A stretch of 64,000 nucleotides of DNA from Nematostella vectensis (lineage: Eukaryota; Cnidaria; Anthozoa; Actiniaria; Edwardsiidae), in assembly GCF_932526225.1 (NCBI RefSeq), contig NC_064043.1:2749501-2813500 (forward strand), in the 5' to 3' direction. This document shows positions 1-10,828 of the stretch, one piece after another. The translations under genes and the position numbers were made by a program. Under the pieces are notes generated by a model. The model saw nothing but the letters and a program-made list of their open reading frames with translations, was not told the origin of the DNA and ran no database searches. Position 1 is the first letter of the stretch. Each line of letters starts with the position of its first letter.

Positions 1-876
1 TTTTCACGCTACGTCACAGCGAGCTGTGCGTGGCGTAACCGTATAAGACAGGCCTGGGATCCTGGTTATTGCCTCCCCATTAATGCGCGGGTACCTCAGG
101 TTCCTTTGTGTTGTACAGTTTGCTAGATAGCGGTGTTGGGGCCGAAATCTCCAGCTTAGCCGTAAAGCTTTAGCTGCCATGCGGTGATTCAGCGCAAGTC
201 TGGATGTATGGTCTACTTTTTCGCTTTTCCTTTTTAAAGCTTTTTAACTTGGTTCTTGTTGGTTCGACTCTCGGCTGATCCTCTTGTATTTCTTTTTTAT
301 CCTTTTTCCTGCCTTTTTTATCCTCGTGCCGTCCACTACATATTGTATTTTAAATTTCATTTTTTTTGTCTATTTTGTAATGTTTATCATTACCTGTGTG
401 TGTGTGTGTGCCTACAGAATCGTATTGTGACCTGAGGGGAAAATGAGAGTTTCTTTTTTCTGCTGTCTTTTGTTGCGTGCCCGCAGTTGGCATGAGAGGT
501 TTTGCAGCCGAGACTTGCTTGTTGGCTTTTTCAACTCGCGACCTCGATATTTTTGGGGATATTTTCGTACCGACCCATCAGACATCGGATCAAATGGTCC
601 GTCCCTAGCCTCGATCCATGTATTTGAACTGAAATGCGCGGAGAAGTATCTATATCTAAATAGCATTCAGAGTAGCACGTTTTTATGCTCCATGATCAAG
701 TTCTTTTTCTCGCCGCGAAACATCTATTCTAAAACGTTAGGCCCTAGGCCACACATTTTCAATGCCAACCAGCAACATCCGTAGCATTTAGTAAACACGA
801 ACTATGCAATTTGGAACGTAAACAATTCTTGGGCTATATAAAAAGGCGACAAAATGATCGAACGGGATCCTAAATA
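1..876. other. Gene-free left edge
   Basis: I see no convincing gene here. Short open frames at 412-784 overlap on both strands and show no domain. Positions about 75-165 contain a segment that recurs in diverged form at about 5285-5355 (shared words include AATGCGCGGGT and TTTGTGTTGTA), so part of this stretch is probably an old interspersed repeat. A GT microsatellite sits at about 396-410. Confidence 0.4.
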
Positions 877-2165
877 TGAGCATGGACCCATTGCGCATGT
901 CGCGTCATGAGTATGCGCACGGACCCATTGCGCATGTCGTGTCATCAGTATGCGCACGGACCCAATGCGCATGGCGCGTCCTGAGTATGCGCACGGACCC
1001 AATGCGCATGTCGCGTCATGAGTATGCGCACGGACCCATTGCGCATGTCGCGTCATGAGTATGCGCACGGACCCATTGCGCATGTCGCGTCATGAGTATG
1101 TACACGGACCCATTGCGCATGTCGAGTCATGAGTATGCGCACGGACCCATTGCGCATGTCGAGTCATGAGTATGCGCACGGACCCAATGCGCATGTCGCG
1201 TCATAAGTATGCGCATGGACCCATTGCGCATGTCGAGTCATGAGTATGCGCACGGACCCATTGCGCATGTCGCGTCATGAGTATGCGCACGGACCCATTG
1301 CGCATGTCGCGTCATGAGTATGCGCATGGACCCATTGCGCATGTCGAGTCATGAGTATGCGCACGGACCCAATGCGCATGTCGCGTCATGAGTATGCGCA
1401 CGGACCCAATGCGCATGTCGCGTCATCAGGATGCGCACGGACCCATTGCGCATGTCGCGTCATGAGTATGCGCATGGACCCATTGCGCATGTCGAGTCAT
1501 GAGTATGCGCACGGACCCATTGCGCATGTCGCGTCATGAGTATGCGCATGGACCCATTGCGCATGTCGCGTCATGAGTATGCGCATGGACCCATTGCGCA
1601 TGTCGAGTCATGAGTATGCGCACGGACCCAATGCGCATGTCGCGTCATGAGTATGCGCACGGACCCAATGCGCATGTCGCGTCATCAGGATGCGCACGGA
1701 CCCAATGCGGATGTCGCGTCATCAGTATGCGCACGGACCCAATGCGCATGTCGAGTCATGAGTATGCGCACGGACCTAATGCGCATGTCGCGTCATGAGT
1801 ATGCGCACGGACCCAATGCGCATGTCGAGTCATGAGTATGCGCACGGACCCAATGCGCATGTCGCGTCATGAGTATGCGCACGGACCCAATGCGCATGTC
1901 GCGTCATCAGTATTCGCACGGACCCAATGCGCATGTCGCGTCATCAGTATGGGCACGGACCCAATGCGCATGTCGCGTCATGAGTATGCGCACGGACCCA
2001 ATGCGCATGTCGCGTCATCAGTATTCGCACCGACCCAATGCGCATGTCGCGTCATCAGTATGGGCACGGACCCAATGCGCATGTCGCGTCATGAGTATGC
2101 GCACGGACCCAATGCGCATGTCGCGTCATCAGTATGCGCACGGACCCATTGCGCATGTCGCGTCG
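877..2165. repeat. 37-bp CpG-rich minisatellite, about 35 copies
   Basis: Tandem array with a 37-bp period, containing GTCATGAGTATGCGCACGG followed by ACCCATTGCGCATGTCGC. Units differ by point changes: ACCCATT or ACCCAAT, GAG or CAG, GCGC or GGGC, and occasional TTCGC. Each unit carries two TGCGCA palindromes and several CpGs. Short open frames inside it on both strands are by-products of the repeat. Confidence 0.95.
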
Positions 2166-3404
2166 TTTCCATTATCTGTTCGATGTGATATCAATTACAG
2201 AAAACAGTACGCAAACAGATCTATGTGGGATCGTGCCAAAAAGAAATCAAGAACATCGTTTAGCCCGAGTGTCAGGCCCGCTCTTCGTCCCCTTTGAAGT
2301 ATTTACCGGTTAGCGGTAAAAAAAAGTTTTATTTTTCCTCTACAATTTAAGAGAAATGAAATCACCTTATAATCGGGCTACGCATCGTTTAGTTATCCCC
2401 TATTCGATGATATAATGATCTATGATATAAATACAAATACAGCAGTGCCAGAGTGCAGTAGCTCCCCGCGCATCGTTCTGATGACTTTCCGCCCCGTGTG
2501 TTTACACGATAACTGGTATAGTAATCTTGCGTTATCACATCAGACAGAAGGCCATCAAAGTGCCGCTATGGGGTCGTGCCGAAGTGCTTTTTCCCGCCGC
2601 CATCATCGATTAGTATCTGATTCACGCCTTCAATCATGATAGCATGACGACTTCGCTATACGTATTTACATTCATCATAGACAATCGTATAAATACAACA
2701 GGTGCTCTGGGATTTTGCCAAAGCACCCCATTCTCCTCATACTCAGAAATATTATCGCAGCCTTTTGCTGAATTTTCATTTCCTGTCCGTACTGCTAAAC
2801 GCGATATCGTATTCTTGACATCGTTAACACAAGGTAGCTATCGATTCAAGTTATAGCAGATTATATTTGCCTAAGTGCACGTTGTATTTCTTGCAAAAGA
2901 ATAAATATCGTGTTTCGAACAGCGGGGTCATAATGCGATTTTTCATTTTTTATTTCGCAGCTCAAGTCCTTAAAGTCGACGACATACACGGGGGGCTAAT
3001 TAATCTTTCCTATCTCTCAAAACACGCGAAGATTTACACCAAACAGGAGGTGACAGATAAAGTTTTCTACTTTAAGCCAAGCGTCAGTAATTTCCTTCTG
3101 TAATAACAACGAACAGAAATAATTTAATATTTTGTTTATTATTTTACCAATGACTGGAATAGTTTCTTTTTTCACCAGAATCCGGTGTTATTATCGTCTA
3201 CGCCACTTGATGGAAAATCGCTTTCCCCTATTCCATTAAATCAGTTCCAAAACAAAAACAAAATTGTTTCTCCTACTGCATTTTATCGAGGTGGATTGTT
3301 TTGTTTAAGTGTTCTCATTTCCCCATCGTCTGTTTTTAAGATATAGTACTTCCCGACTGTTTGGGCTGCAACTGATAAGAGCGAGCCACGATTCCATATT
3401 CCTG
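2166..3404. other. Non-coding stretch, nothing recognised
   Basis: AT-rich sequence with only short open frames (the longest below about 80 codons) and no recognisable domain, RNA gene or transposon end. Two similar words, GGATCGTGCCAAAAAG near 2230 and GGGTCGTGCCGAAGTGC near 2572, hint at diverged repeats, but the match is short. Confidence 0.35.
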
Positions 3405-3767
3405 CTAAAGTAGATTTACTTCTCTCAATACCAGTTCTAAGATCATGTATTTTCGCAGTTTACGAAGGCTTATCCCACGTTTATCAACAATCTCCCTCTC
3501 TATTTTATCACAAACTGCTTTTCGCCGGTGGTCCCCTAGGTGACTTCGCTGGTATTGCACCCGCGCGCTATCCTCGGACTCCGGCACTGACACATACTGA
3601 GAATCATTACTCTCAGCTGGAACTGTATTTTCCAAGCGATCGCTTAGCTGCTCTGAATTGTAGGAATTATCAATATCTTCGGAAGATAGAATACTAGATG
3701 AATTATCTTCATCGTCAGTATGAATAAGTCGACGGTATATGTATTGTTTCTTTGTCCTCCAAGCCAT
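3405..3767 (-). CDS. Small acidic/Ser-rich protein of unknown function, 120 aa
   Basis: Single-exon ORF with an ATG start at 3767. I do not recognise the family. The N-terminus is basic (MAWRTKKQYIYRRL). Residues about 18-68 are rich in Asp, Glu, Ser and Asn. The C-terminal 40 residues are basic and helical-looking, with RRKAVCDKIE and then ISLRKLRKYM. This C-terminus resembles that of the plus-strand ORF at 6940-7272 (RRNAICQELE, then GLRKFRAIV), which suggests a lineage-specific paralogous pair. No signal peptide or membrane segment is seen. It could be a chance ORF, but the shared C-terminal pattern and the ATG start argue for a real gene. Confidence 0.5.
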   Translation of the reverse strand: MAWRTKKQYIYRRLIHTDDEDNSSSILSSEDIDNSYNSEQLSDRLENTVPAESNDSQYVSVPESEDSARVQYQRSHLGDHRRKAVCDKIEREIVDKRGISLRKLRKYMILELVLREVNLL

Positions 3768-5284
3768 TTTCCGCTACGCTGCCATAAACGCGTCTCTCTC
3801 TCTCTCGTCACACGTCTTTCTAGTCCTTAATGCCGCCAGCTAAATTTGTAGGTCTCTATCAGCTGTTTCGTGCGCAAATAACGAAATTTCGCCTGCAGTC
3901 ACGTTCGGACTGAAAAAATCGATTTTTGGTGGTAAAGTTAGGCTAGTAACTCCTGTCTGACGATTTCCCAGCACTTAACAGCATTAACCCATAACACGTA
4001 GAAATCATTTTGCATAAGTGATATAAACACCAGAAACCCAACCCGCAGGTATCGTATATCAGATAATACGCAATCTCAAGAGATAGCTAGGGAGGGTCAT
4101 GAAATAAGCGAAATCAAATTATCAAAAAAAATGTTGTAAAGTTAGGCACTTCTGTCTCGACGTCCTGATTAGTGTTGTTCTGTCACAGGACTCGTGTCGC
4201 CGCGTTGTTAAGGCGCTCAGGTTGAAGGTCTTTCTTTCGCACGGTGATAGCTTCCAATATAGATTACAAGGAAGCACTCACAGTTCAAAAGAAGCGACTT
4301 CGAATGCTTTAATTCAGACTTTAAATAGCGGCCCTAAGGGGAGATGGGCTAATCAGCGGCAACTCATTAATACAACAACGCCCATGGATGTAATACCAAC
4401 ATACCAACCATGAAGACAATAACACATCCATTGTAACATCAAGTAAACTTTAAAGGGAAACTAGCTTTACACACATCGGCTCTAGTTGGTCCCGGAGAAA
4501 ACGTTTGCACAGTCTATTCACCAGCGCAGTTCAGCAACCATGAACAGGTGTTTCACCCTTGTTAGGACACATCAGCATGTCCTGATATAAACTTTATAGT
4601 TTATCAGCAAATAAGCTTTATCTCAATGACAGCTTTTCACGATTGCCGAACTGCACGTACCGTCGTGTGTAGTTGTGTTCTTTGACAGGTGTTGTCGTCC
4701 TCGATAGCACTCACCAGCATGGCCGGTTTGCCGCATAAATTCATCAGCAATAACTGCTTTTCACGATAGGTAATCTGCACGGGTAATAGGCCGTCTATAC
4801 CCGACAGGTGCCGATGCGTGCGTAACCCGTGTTTTTTAGTTCACTGTCTGTAATATCAAGCTAACCGCAAATGCAATAACGTAATAACTTTAGGTGCCGA
4901 TGGGTGTAGATGTGTTTTTAAGGCTCACTTACTGTAATGTCAAGCTAACTATAAATGTAATAACTTCGTCAGACGGCAGATCTACGACTTTTCAAAGGGT
5001 TATTCAATTTATGAAAGCTCCCAAAGTTTTAAAGGAGGCTTCAATTGTCTGCCCCTAAGAACTGTTCTTTTGAACCCATAGAACCATCCCTGGCTCCGCC
5101 ACTGGTAGATGAACTTCTAAGACAATTAAAATAACACTTGGTGGAGCGTAGAGAGGAATGAGAGAATTTTTTCTAAGAATTATATCTAAGAAGTTTTAGC
5201 ACAAAAAACCAAAAAAAATCCTAATCTTAATCGGACAATCGGAAGTTATCCGGTTAAAAGTATAAATACATCCTACCCTGGCCT
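3768..5284. other. Non-coding stretch with diverged short duplications
   Basis: No gene is seen. A CT microsatellite lies at about 3793-3808. Diverged duplicated blocks occur at about 4615-4665 and 4745-4785 (both with GCTTTTCACGAT and CTGCACG), and at about 4845-4880 and 4926-4965 (both with a TAAT.TCAAGCTAAC core, 81 bp apart). They look like decayed repeats. Confidence 0.4.
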
Positions 5285-5355
5285 CCGTATCAATAATGCG
5301 CGGGTCTTTCAGGTTACTTTGTGTTGTATCAGCCAAAATCCCCAGCATAGATATA
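5285..5355. repeat. Dispersed repeat fragment, second copy of 75-165
   Basis: AATGCGCGGGT, then TTTCAGGTTACTTTGTGTTGTA and a CCAGC word, repeat in the same order as at about 91-160 (AATGCGCGGGT, CTCAGGTTCCTTTGTGTTGTA, CTCCAGC). The two copies lie about 5.2 kb apart in the same orientation and the second has a deletion. This suggests an interspersed repeat of unknown type. Confidence 0.5.
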
Positions 5356-5491
5356 AGCTACGGATATTCTTTTTCTTTTCTCATTTTATAATCAGTTCTT
5401 TTTGTGGAGTTATCATTCATCTGTTCCCGGCCATCGCGCAAAGTCAGTATTTCCCGAGGAGGGTGGAGGTGACGTTTTTCGTCAATGGAGA

Positions 5492-5862
5492 AAGACTCTG
5501 TCCCCACGTATCCGTTTTCGTTTGAAAACGCAACCTTTTTGTTCCGTTCTCAAAAAGATCCGCGTCCACACGAAGCGTTTGCATTTCGATACGACCGTCT
5601 CCACGAAAACGATAACAAGCTCTCCAGTGCATGCGTACTCGCGCGCCAAGTAGACTGGACCTGAGTTATCAAGCCATTGTTTTCGAAAGGTTCCGTTTTT
5701 GTCCGTCCCCACGGCAACGAAAGGGTATCGTTTTCAAATTGTTCCACTCTGGGGATCGTTTTGAAACCGTTCTGTTTTCGGTCATCGTTTTCGCGTTTAC
5801 CTGTATCGGTAACAAAAAGGTTGCGTTTTCAAACGAGAACGGATACGTGGGGACGCGGTCTT
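5492..5862. mobile_element. MITE-like element with about 55-bp terminal inverted repeats
   Basis: The left arm (5492-5546) is the near-perfect reverse complement of the right arm (5807-5862). Reading inward from each end, both run AAGAC.C.GTCCCCACG, then TATCCGTT.TCGTTTGAAA and ACGCAACCTTTTTGTT. The 371-bp element encodes no transposase, which fits a non-autonomous DNA transposon. No target-site duplication is obvious. Short ORFs across it on both strands are artefacts. Confidence 0.85.
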
Positions 5863-6790
5863 AGTAGAGAGGACTGCGCGCGCGCCCTGTGTCCACCCTT
5901 ACCCGAGCTTGTCACCATCTTGTTGGCATAGAAAGAATTCCCCCATTTTCCAACTACCATTTTGCACTGGAGGAAGCCTTCCCATATTTTGTTCCTTGCT
6001 TCTGTCGAGCATGGTTTTAAAATTCGAGTGCAGGGTTTCAAAAAAGCGGCCGGCTGCCGGCGATAGCCAGCTGTTTTCTGGTCTTTGCCGGCCTTTTTTT
6101 TCAGTATTTCCCTCTTATTTTTTGAGTATGCAGTCTTCTTCTTCTTTTTCTACCAAAATCCACAAAGCCGGCAAAATCTAGCAGATTAAAAAAATATATA
6201 TTCTGAACCCTGAAATGAGGTTTAATGCCCCCAAGTAGGAAGGAACACCTGCTAATAATAATAAGGTTTCTGAAGCATTATAATTATAAGGTTTCTGAAG
6301 CATTATAATTCGCGCATCTCTTTATAATTCTTTCAACGCGATTATCGCGCCTTTAGTTTCAAATCAACATACGTTGTTTTCAGCCGCGACGTTTGAATAT
6401 TCGTATTATCAATATTATTTTTGCTTAAGAATTGTTTTTCCCCTTTCCTTTATGACAATCATCTCAAATGTGCAGCAAGCACGTATTTATGCTCAGCTGG
6501 TGAGTTTTTATACACATCCATATCGGATTATTTTTTTAATATCTTTTTTTTATTCATAGAAGATTTATAAGCCGTTTAATCATACGTTAACGACATTATT
6601 TATAGAAGAATTTGGCGTTATGCGAGGGCGAATGAAACTCCTTTCCATTTTTTTCAAGAGCTATTTTTATAACCCATAAGTGTGAATTACCCCGATATTG
6701 AAAAACGAGCATAACGGGGGCTTAAAAGACCAGAAATAAAGATTCTCCAATACGCTAACTGCTCGAATCTCATCTTAATACAATGCTCAT
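5863..6790. other. Non-coding stretch
   Basis: No gene is seen. A 25-bp direct duplication (AAGGTTTCTGAAGCATTATAATT, twice) lies at about 6265-6312. The remainder is AT-rich sequence leading into the presumed promoter of the ORF at 6940. Confidence 0.35.
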
Positions 6791-6819
6791 TACGTCAATA
6801 TTCTTCGCAGATGACGTCA
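6791..6819. promoter_or_regulatory. CRE/ATF-type sites upstream of the 6940 ORF
   Basis: A full palindromic CRE, TGACGTCA at 6812-6819 (within ATGACGTCAT), lies about 120 bp upstream of the ATG at 6940. A half-site TACGTCA lies at 6791-6797. Such sites bind CREB/ATF bZIP factors in animals. Function here is inferred from position only. Confidence 0.5.
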
Positions 6820-6939
6820 TAACATTCCTCTCCTTGTTTTAACAATCCATTTGTCTTGTTAACTCTTGGTTTATTTATTGCGAGAGTGCGACCCTCATCT
6901 AAACACAGGACACTGAACAAGTACTAGCAATATACAAGG

Positions 6940-7272
6940 ATGAGTCAGTTTGTTGAAGAATATTGCAAGCATTTTTTTAAAAAAATCGGAGTGAATTTGA
7001 GTGGTTTAACAAGACGAACAAACCGAAAATACCAAACTCTGAGCATGGGTTCAGAAAACGACGATGTTGTATTCTATTGCACGCGTTCATACGAATTCAT
7101 TGCTTTTCCACCTGACAGCGAGGAAGGGACAACCGTGGACTTGGACCCAGCTTGCCTCGTGAGGCCGAGAAGGAACGCCATTTGTCAAGAACTCGAGTTA
7201 CAGGACAAAGGTTTGAGGAAATTTCGGGCTATTGTTTTGGCGGATTTAAACTGGCAAGAAAGCGATCTTTGA
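6940..7272 (+). CDS. Small protein of unknown function, 110 aa
   Basis: Single-exon ORF with an ATG start, ending in ESDL. I do not recognise a domain. The N-terminus (MSQFVEEYCKHFFKKIGVNL) is helical-looking, the middle is acidic (residues about 65-75), and the C-terminus has RRNAICQELE and GLRKFRAIV, matching in order the C-terminus of the minus-strand ORF at 3405-3767. Candidate CRE sites lie about 120 bp upstream, and AATAAA occurs downstream at 7734-7739. Together these favour a real, possibly stimulus-responsive, intronless gene, but no homologue can be named. Confidence 0.55.
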   Translation: MSQFVEEYCKHFFKKIGVNLSGLTRRTNRKYQTLSMGSENDDVVFYCTRSYEFIAFPPDSEEGTTVDLDPACLVRPRRNAICQELELQDKGLRKFRAIVLADLNWQESDL

Positions 7273-8397
7273 CTTCAACCCCTTTCATTACCAGTAGAAG
7301 AAAGCCGTTATGCGGAGTACTCTAAATGCATCAATGTCCACGATCAGGTCGTGTTCGTCGTGGGTGTATGTTTGCAAGATACACTGTAACCCTACAGGGG
7401 GGCATGGACTCGCTTCGTGTGAAATATCCAACGGGATTTGAGATAAACTAGGTCGTGAAAAAACAGTTTTTATTAATATGCTAATGTGTATACAATGAAT
7501 GTGTAACACATAAGAAGCAATTGTAAGTATATATTGTACACGAATCAATCAAAATACCCAAACAATTGTGTTCGTTAAGCAGAGTATAAATATGGTCCAC
7601 CACAAAACAGAGTATATATTGTACATGTATATAGTTTGAACAAGAGCTGTTTGCGGGGTTAGTGCCGAGGATAACTATATTCTTTTTTGTTAAAAGCCAC
7701 TTGGAAATCCATGCTTTTATATCTGTTTAAAACAATAAACTTAAATGCTATACCTTTAAGTAGTTGATTGTTTGAATAAAACGGGAAAATAGGAATGCTG
7801 CCACGGCAGTGACTTTATGATGAATATAGCGATGAAAACTAAAGCATAGCTTGGTGGGGTAGTTTGGATTGCATGCTATCAAACTTACGAAACTTTTTAC
7901 ATATTTACATCAATCCAACTCTCTTTTCTGCGCAGCATTTGTCGAAAAGTCGATACATCGATAGTTGAGGAGGCTATTTAGATCACCGACAATTTTCACT
8001 ATGTGAGGGGAAGCTAATACATAATTGGGGTGAGGGAAATGAACGAAAGATTTAAGGTAGCCAAGGTATAGGAGCGCTTCCTATGTATGTTACCCCGTGG
8101 ATACAGACTACGCTAGCTTACGATTAGCTAGAGAAATAATGAAAATCGAAGAATTAGCTAGAAATAAATCTTAAAGACATTTTTTATCATTGCCCTAGGG
8201 TTATAGACTTAGAAAATTGCTGTGATGTAAAAGCCAGGAATTATGCCACAGGTCCATTTCCATCTTTAACTTGACTAGATTAGCATTGAGCTTTTCGCAG
8301 AACTTGCGTTGCGCAGTAATGTCCCACGCACTTCTTGGGAAAGGAAGCAGCCTTACACCTGCTAGTTCAATACCCCTCCCCCTTTAAATAGGCATAA
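7273..8397. other. Non-coding stretch, possible 3' UTR at its start
   Basis: No coding exon is recognised. The first roughly 470 bp may be the 3' UTR of the ORF ending at 7272, given AATAAA at 7734-7739. The rest is unremarkable AT-rich sequence. Confidence 0.35.
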
Positions 8398-9095
8398 GCC
8401 CCCTAAACAAGGAGCGCCCCCCCAACTCCCTCACTAGGAAACTTACCCTTAACCCCCTGTCCAAGCTACTAAGCGTGCCCCTACCCCCTAACAAGGAAAC
8501 GTACCCCACTCCCTAACAAGGAAACGTACCCCACTCCCTAACAAGGAAACTTACCCCACTCCCTAACAAGGAAACGTACCCCACTCCCTAACAAGGAAAC
8601 GTACCCCACTCCCTAACAAGAAAACTTACCCCACTCTCTAACAAGGAAGCGTGCCCCACCCCTTGACAAGGAAACGTACCCCACTCCCTAACAAGGAAGC
8701 GTGCCCCACCCCTTGACAAGGAAACGTACCCCTACCCCCTAACAAGAAAACGTACCCAACTCCCTAACAAGAAAACTTACCCCACTCCCTAACAAGAAAA
8801 CTTACCCCACTCCCTAACAAGAAAACTTACCCCACTCCCTAACAAGGAAGCGTGCCCCACCCCTTGACAAGGAAACGTACCCCTACCCCCTAACAAGAAA
8901 ACGTACCCCACTCCCTAACAAGAAAACTTACCCCACTCCCTAACAAGAAAACTTACCCCACTCCCTAACAAGAAAACTTACCCCACTCCCTAACAAGAAA
9001 ACTTACCCCTACCCCCTTACAAGGTAGCGTGTCCCCACCCCTCTGACAAGGAAGGGTATCCCTCCCCCATCCTCTTACAAGGAAGTTTATCCCCT
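8398..9095. repeat. 25-bp minisatellite, about 27 copies
   Basis: Tandem array with a 25-bp period, core CCCCACTCCCTAACAAGGAA followed by ACGTA or ACTTA. The edges are more diverged. Variants alternate between AAGGAAAC, AAGAAAAC and AAGGAAGCGTG. The strand is strongly biased to A and C. Confidence 0.93.
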
Positions 9096-10828
9096 GAACA
9101 TAAGAAAGTATAAAAAAAAGTAATTTTCTGGTGGCAAAGGCCCCTTTGATCTACCTCATTCGTCCTTAGAAGCTGCATATTCTGTTTGAGTATTGTGTTT
9201 TCCGCTAGCAAGACTCGAAACTCATTCATCAGGTTAACTTCCGTCTTTCCTCTAATGTTGGATTGTCGAGTAGACCGTTGCCGATGGTTTAATGACTAGC
9301 ACTACCAATAACACTCCCAGTAGACGTATTTTCACCAATCTTAAATCACCCACGTTGATGCTTATCGAATACGCAAATAATCTTAGGCTAGTTTCTAAGG
9401 CTAACTAGACGAGTTTACAAAGAGCATAAAAAATCCATTTCATCTAAAATTTTGAGAAAATACCAAACATAAGGCACCAGAGAGCCAAATAAGTTAGACA
9501 GATATGGAATAGCGTGGGCGAACACTCACCCGAGCACATTTAATAAAGAGGTTTCGCAAGAACCCCTGGGCGCGCAGCAGCTCCCACGGCAGTTTTTTTT
9601 TAACCCAAACGTGGTCGTAGAGTTTTACTAGTATCTACTTGCGTAATGGTGCAATAACTAATGCATGTCGCCACAGGGTTTTAAGCGCTCCTTGTATGAG
9701 TAGGCCTGGACAAACGTAAGAGCTTGTATAATTCTCGAAAGTTTAAGGGGGTGGGTATTTTTTTCCTAATTCATACCCCGCTGTGGGAGTCGTCACATTG
9801 TCAAGTGATCTCCATGTGAAGACACAACATACAACATATTATAAGCAAGGTATCTAATCCTTAAAATGTTTGAATAGTTTCTTTACTTCTCTGCTGTAGC
9901 TGTACAATATAAGGCATAGTGTATCCAAAATTGCACCTATTCTAGATAAACGAGGCCATTTTTTATTGTAATTCTTTGTTAGCTTTTATTGTTTATTAAA
10001 GAGCCTCTCTCAGCCGTCGTAAAACCCCAATTTCAATCTGCTCATTTAGGGAAGCTATTGGGAGGTTTTCTGATTTTGTAAATAGAGTATACGAAACTTT
10101 GTTTTTAAATTAGTTTAAAAATTTAATTTATTTTTTTTTATTTTAAAAATTTATCAAAGGTGAATATAGACAATAACAAAGGTGTGGCCGACTAGAGCTC
10201 TTTGATATTTTGGTATCAATCACCCAACTGTCCATATCTTCTTTGGTCAAAGAGGCCAATCTTGGCAATTAGTAACTTCACTATCCTTTGCGATATGTCA
10301 CTTTCTCTAATTTGCACCCACCCTCCCCTCCCCTGTGGCACAAAGGCTCATTCCACGTTAAAGGCTTTAAAAAACATCACCCTTGGGGGTGGGCCTGATT
10401 TATCATAACATCGTATTTGGTCCAATATCTTACGTAATCGAAGCTTTTTTACAATGTCTTTTTTAGAAGTTTACATCACACGTTAAAAGGGATGAGCCCA
10501 TAATTACTTGCCTGGTCCGTAAAAGCAGCCAGAGTAATCTTGCATGTGCGCTGTCGTGTAGACACACAGCTGTCGTAAATATTTAAGGCCATGAGGTCCT
10601 AATGCTATACTACCCTGAACCAAAGGGACTTTGAAAACCAGTGGGGACGCAATAGCTCCTCTGGCAGTGGGTGATAATGCGGAAGCGGGGGGGGGGGGGG
10701 GGGGATTTTAATCGTCTGTTGTGCCCTCAGCACCAGTATCATTGGGCAAAGTTGTACGCTTATATACATCCATGGTTCCTCTAAATACAATTTCGTTTGA
10801 AATACAATAGGATTAAAGGAATAAAACG
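9096..10828. other. Non-coding stretch
   Basis: No exon or RNA gene is recognised. A run of about 22 G lies at about 10684-10705. The region next to 10828 is downstream of the minus-strand SGNH gene and should hold its 3' UTR, but I see no clear AATAAA on that strand close by. Confidence 0.4.

Noticed and set aside
255-280. tRNA or SINE B-box (GGTTCGACTCT)
   Set aside because: No correctly spaced A-box or cloverleaf can be built around it.
802-2297. Series of 60-140-codon ORFs with MSMRTDPMRMSRHEYAHGPN-type repeats
   Set aside because: Products of the 37-bp minisatellite read in shifting frames, with no start context, splice signals or domain.
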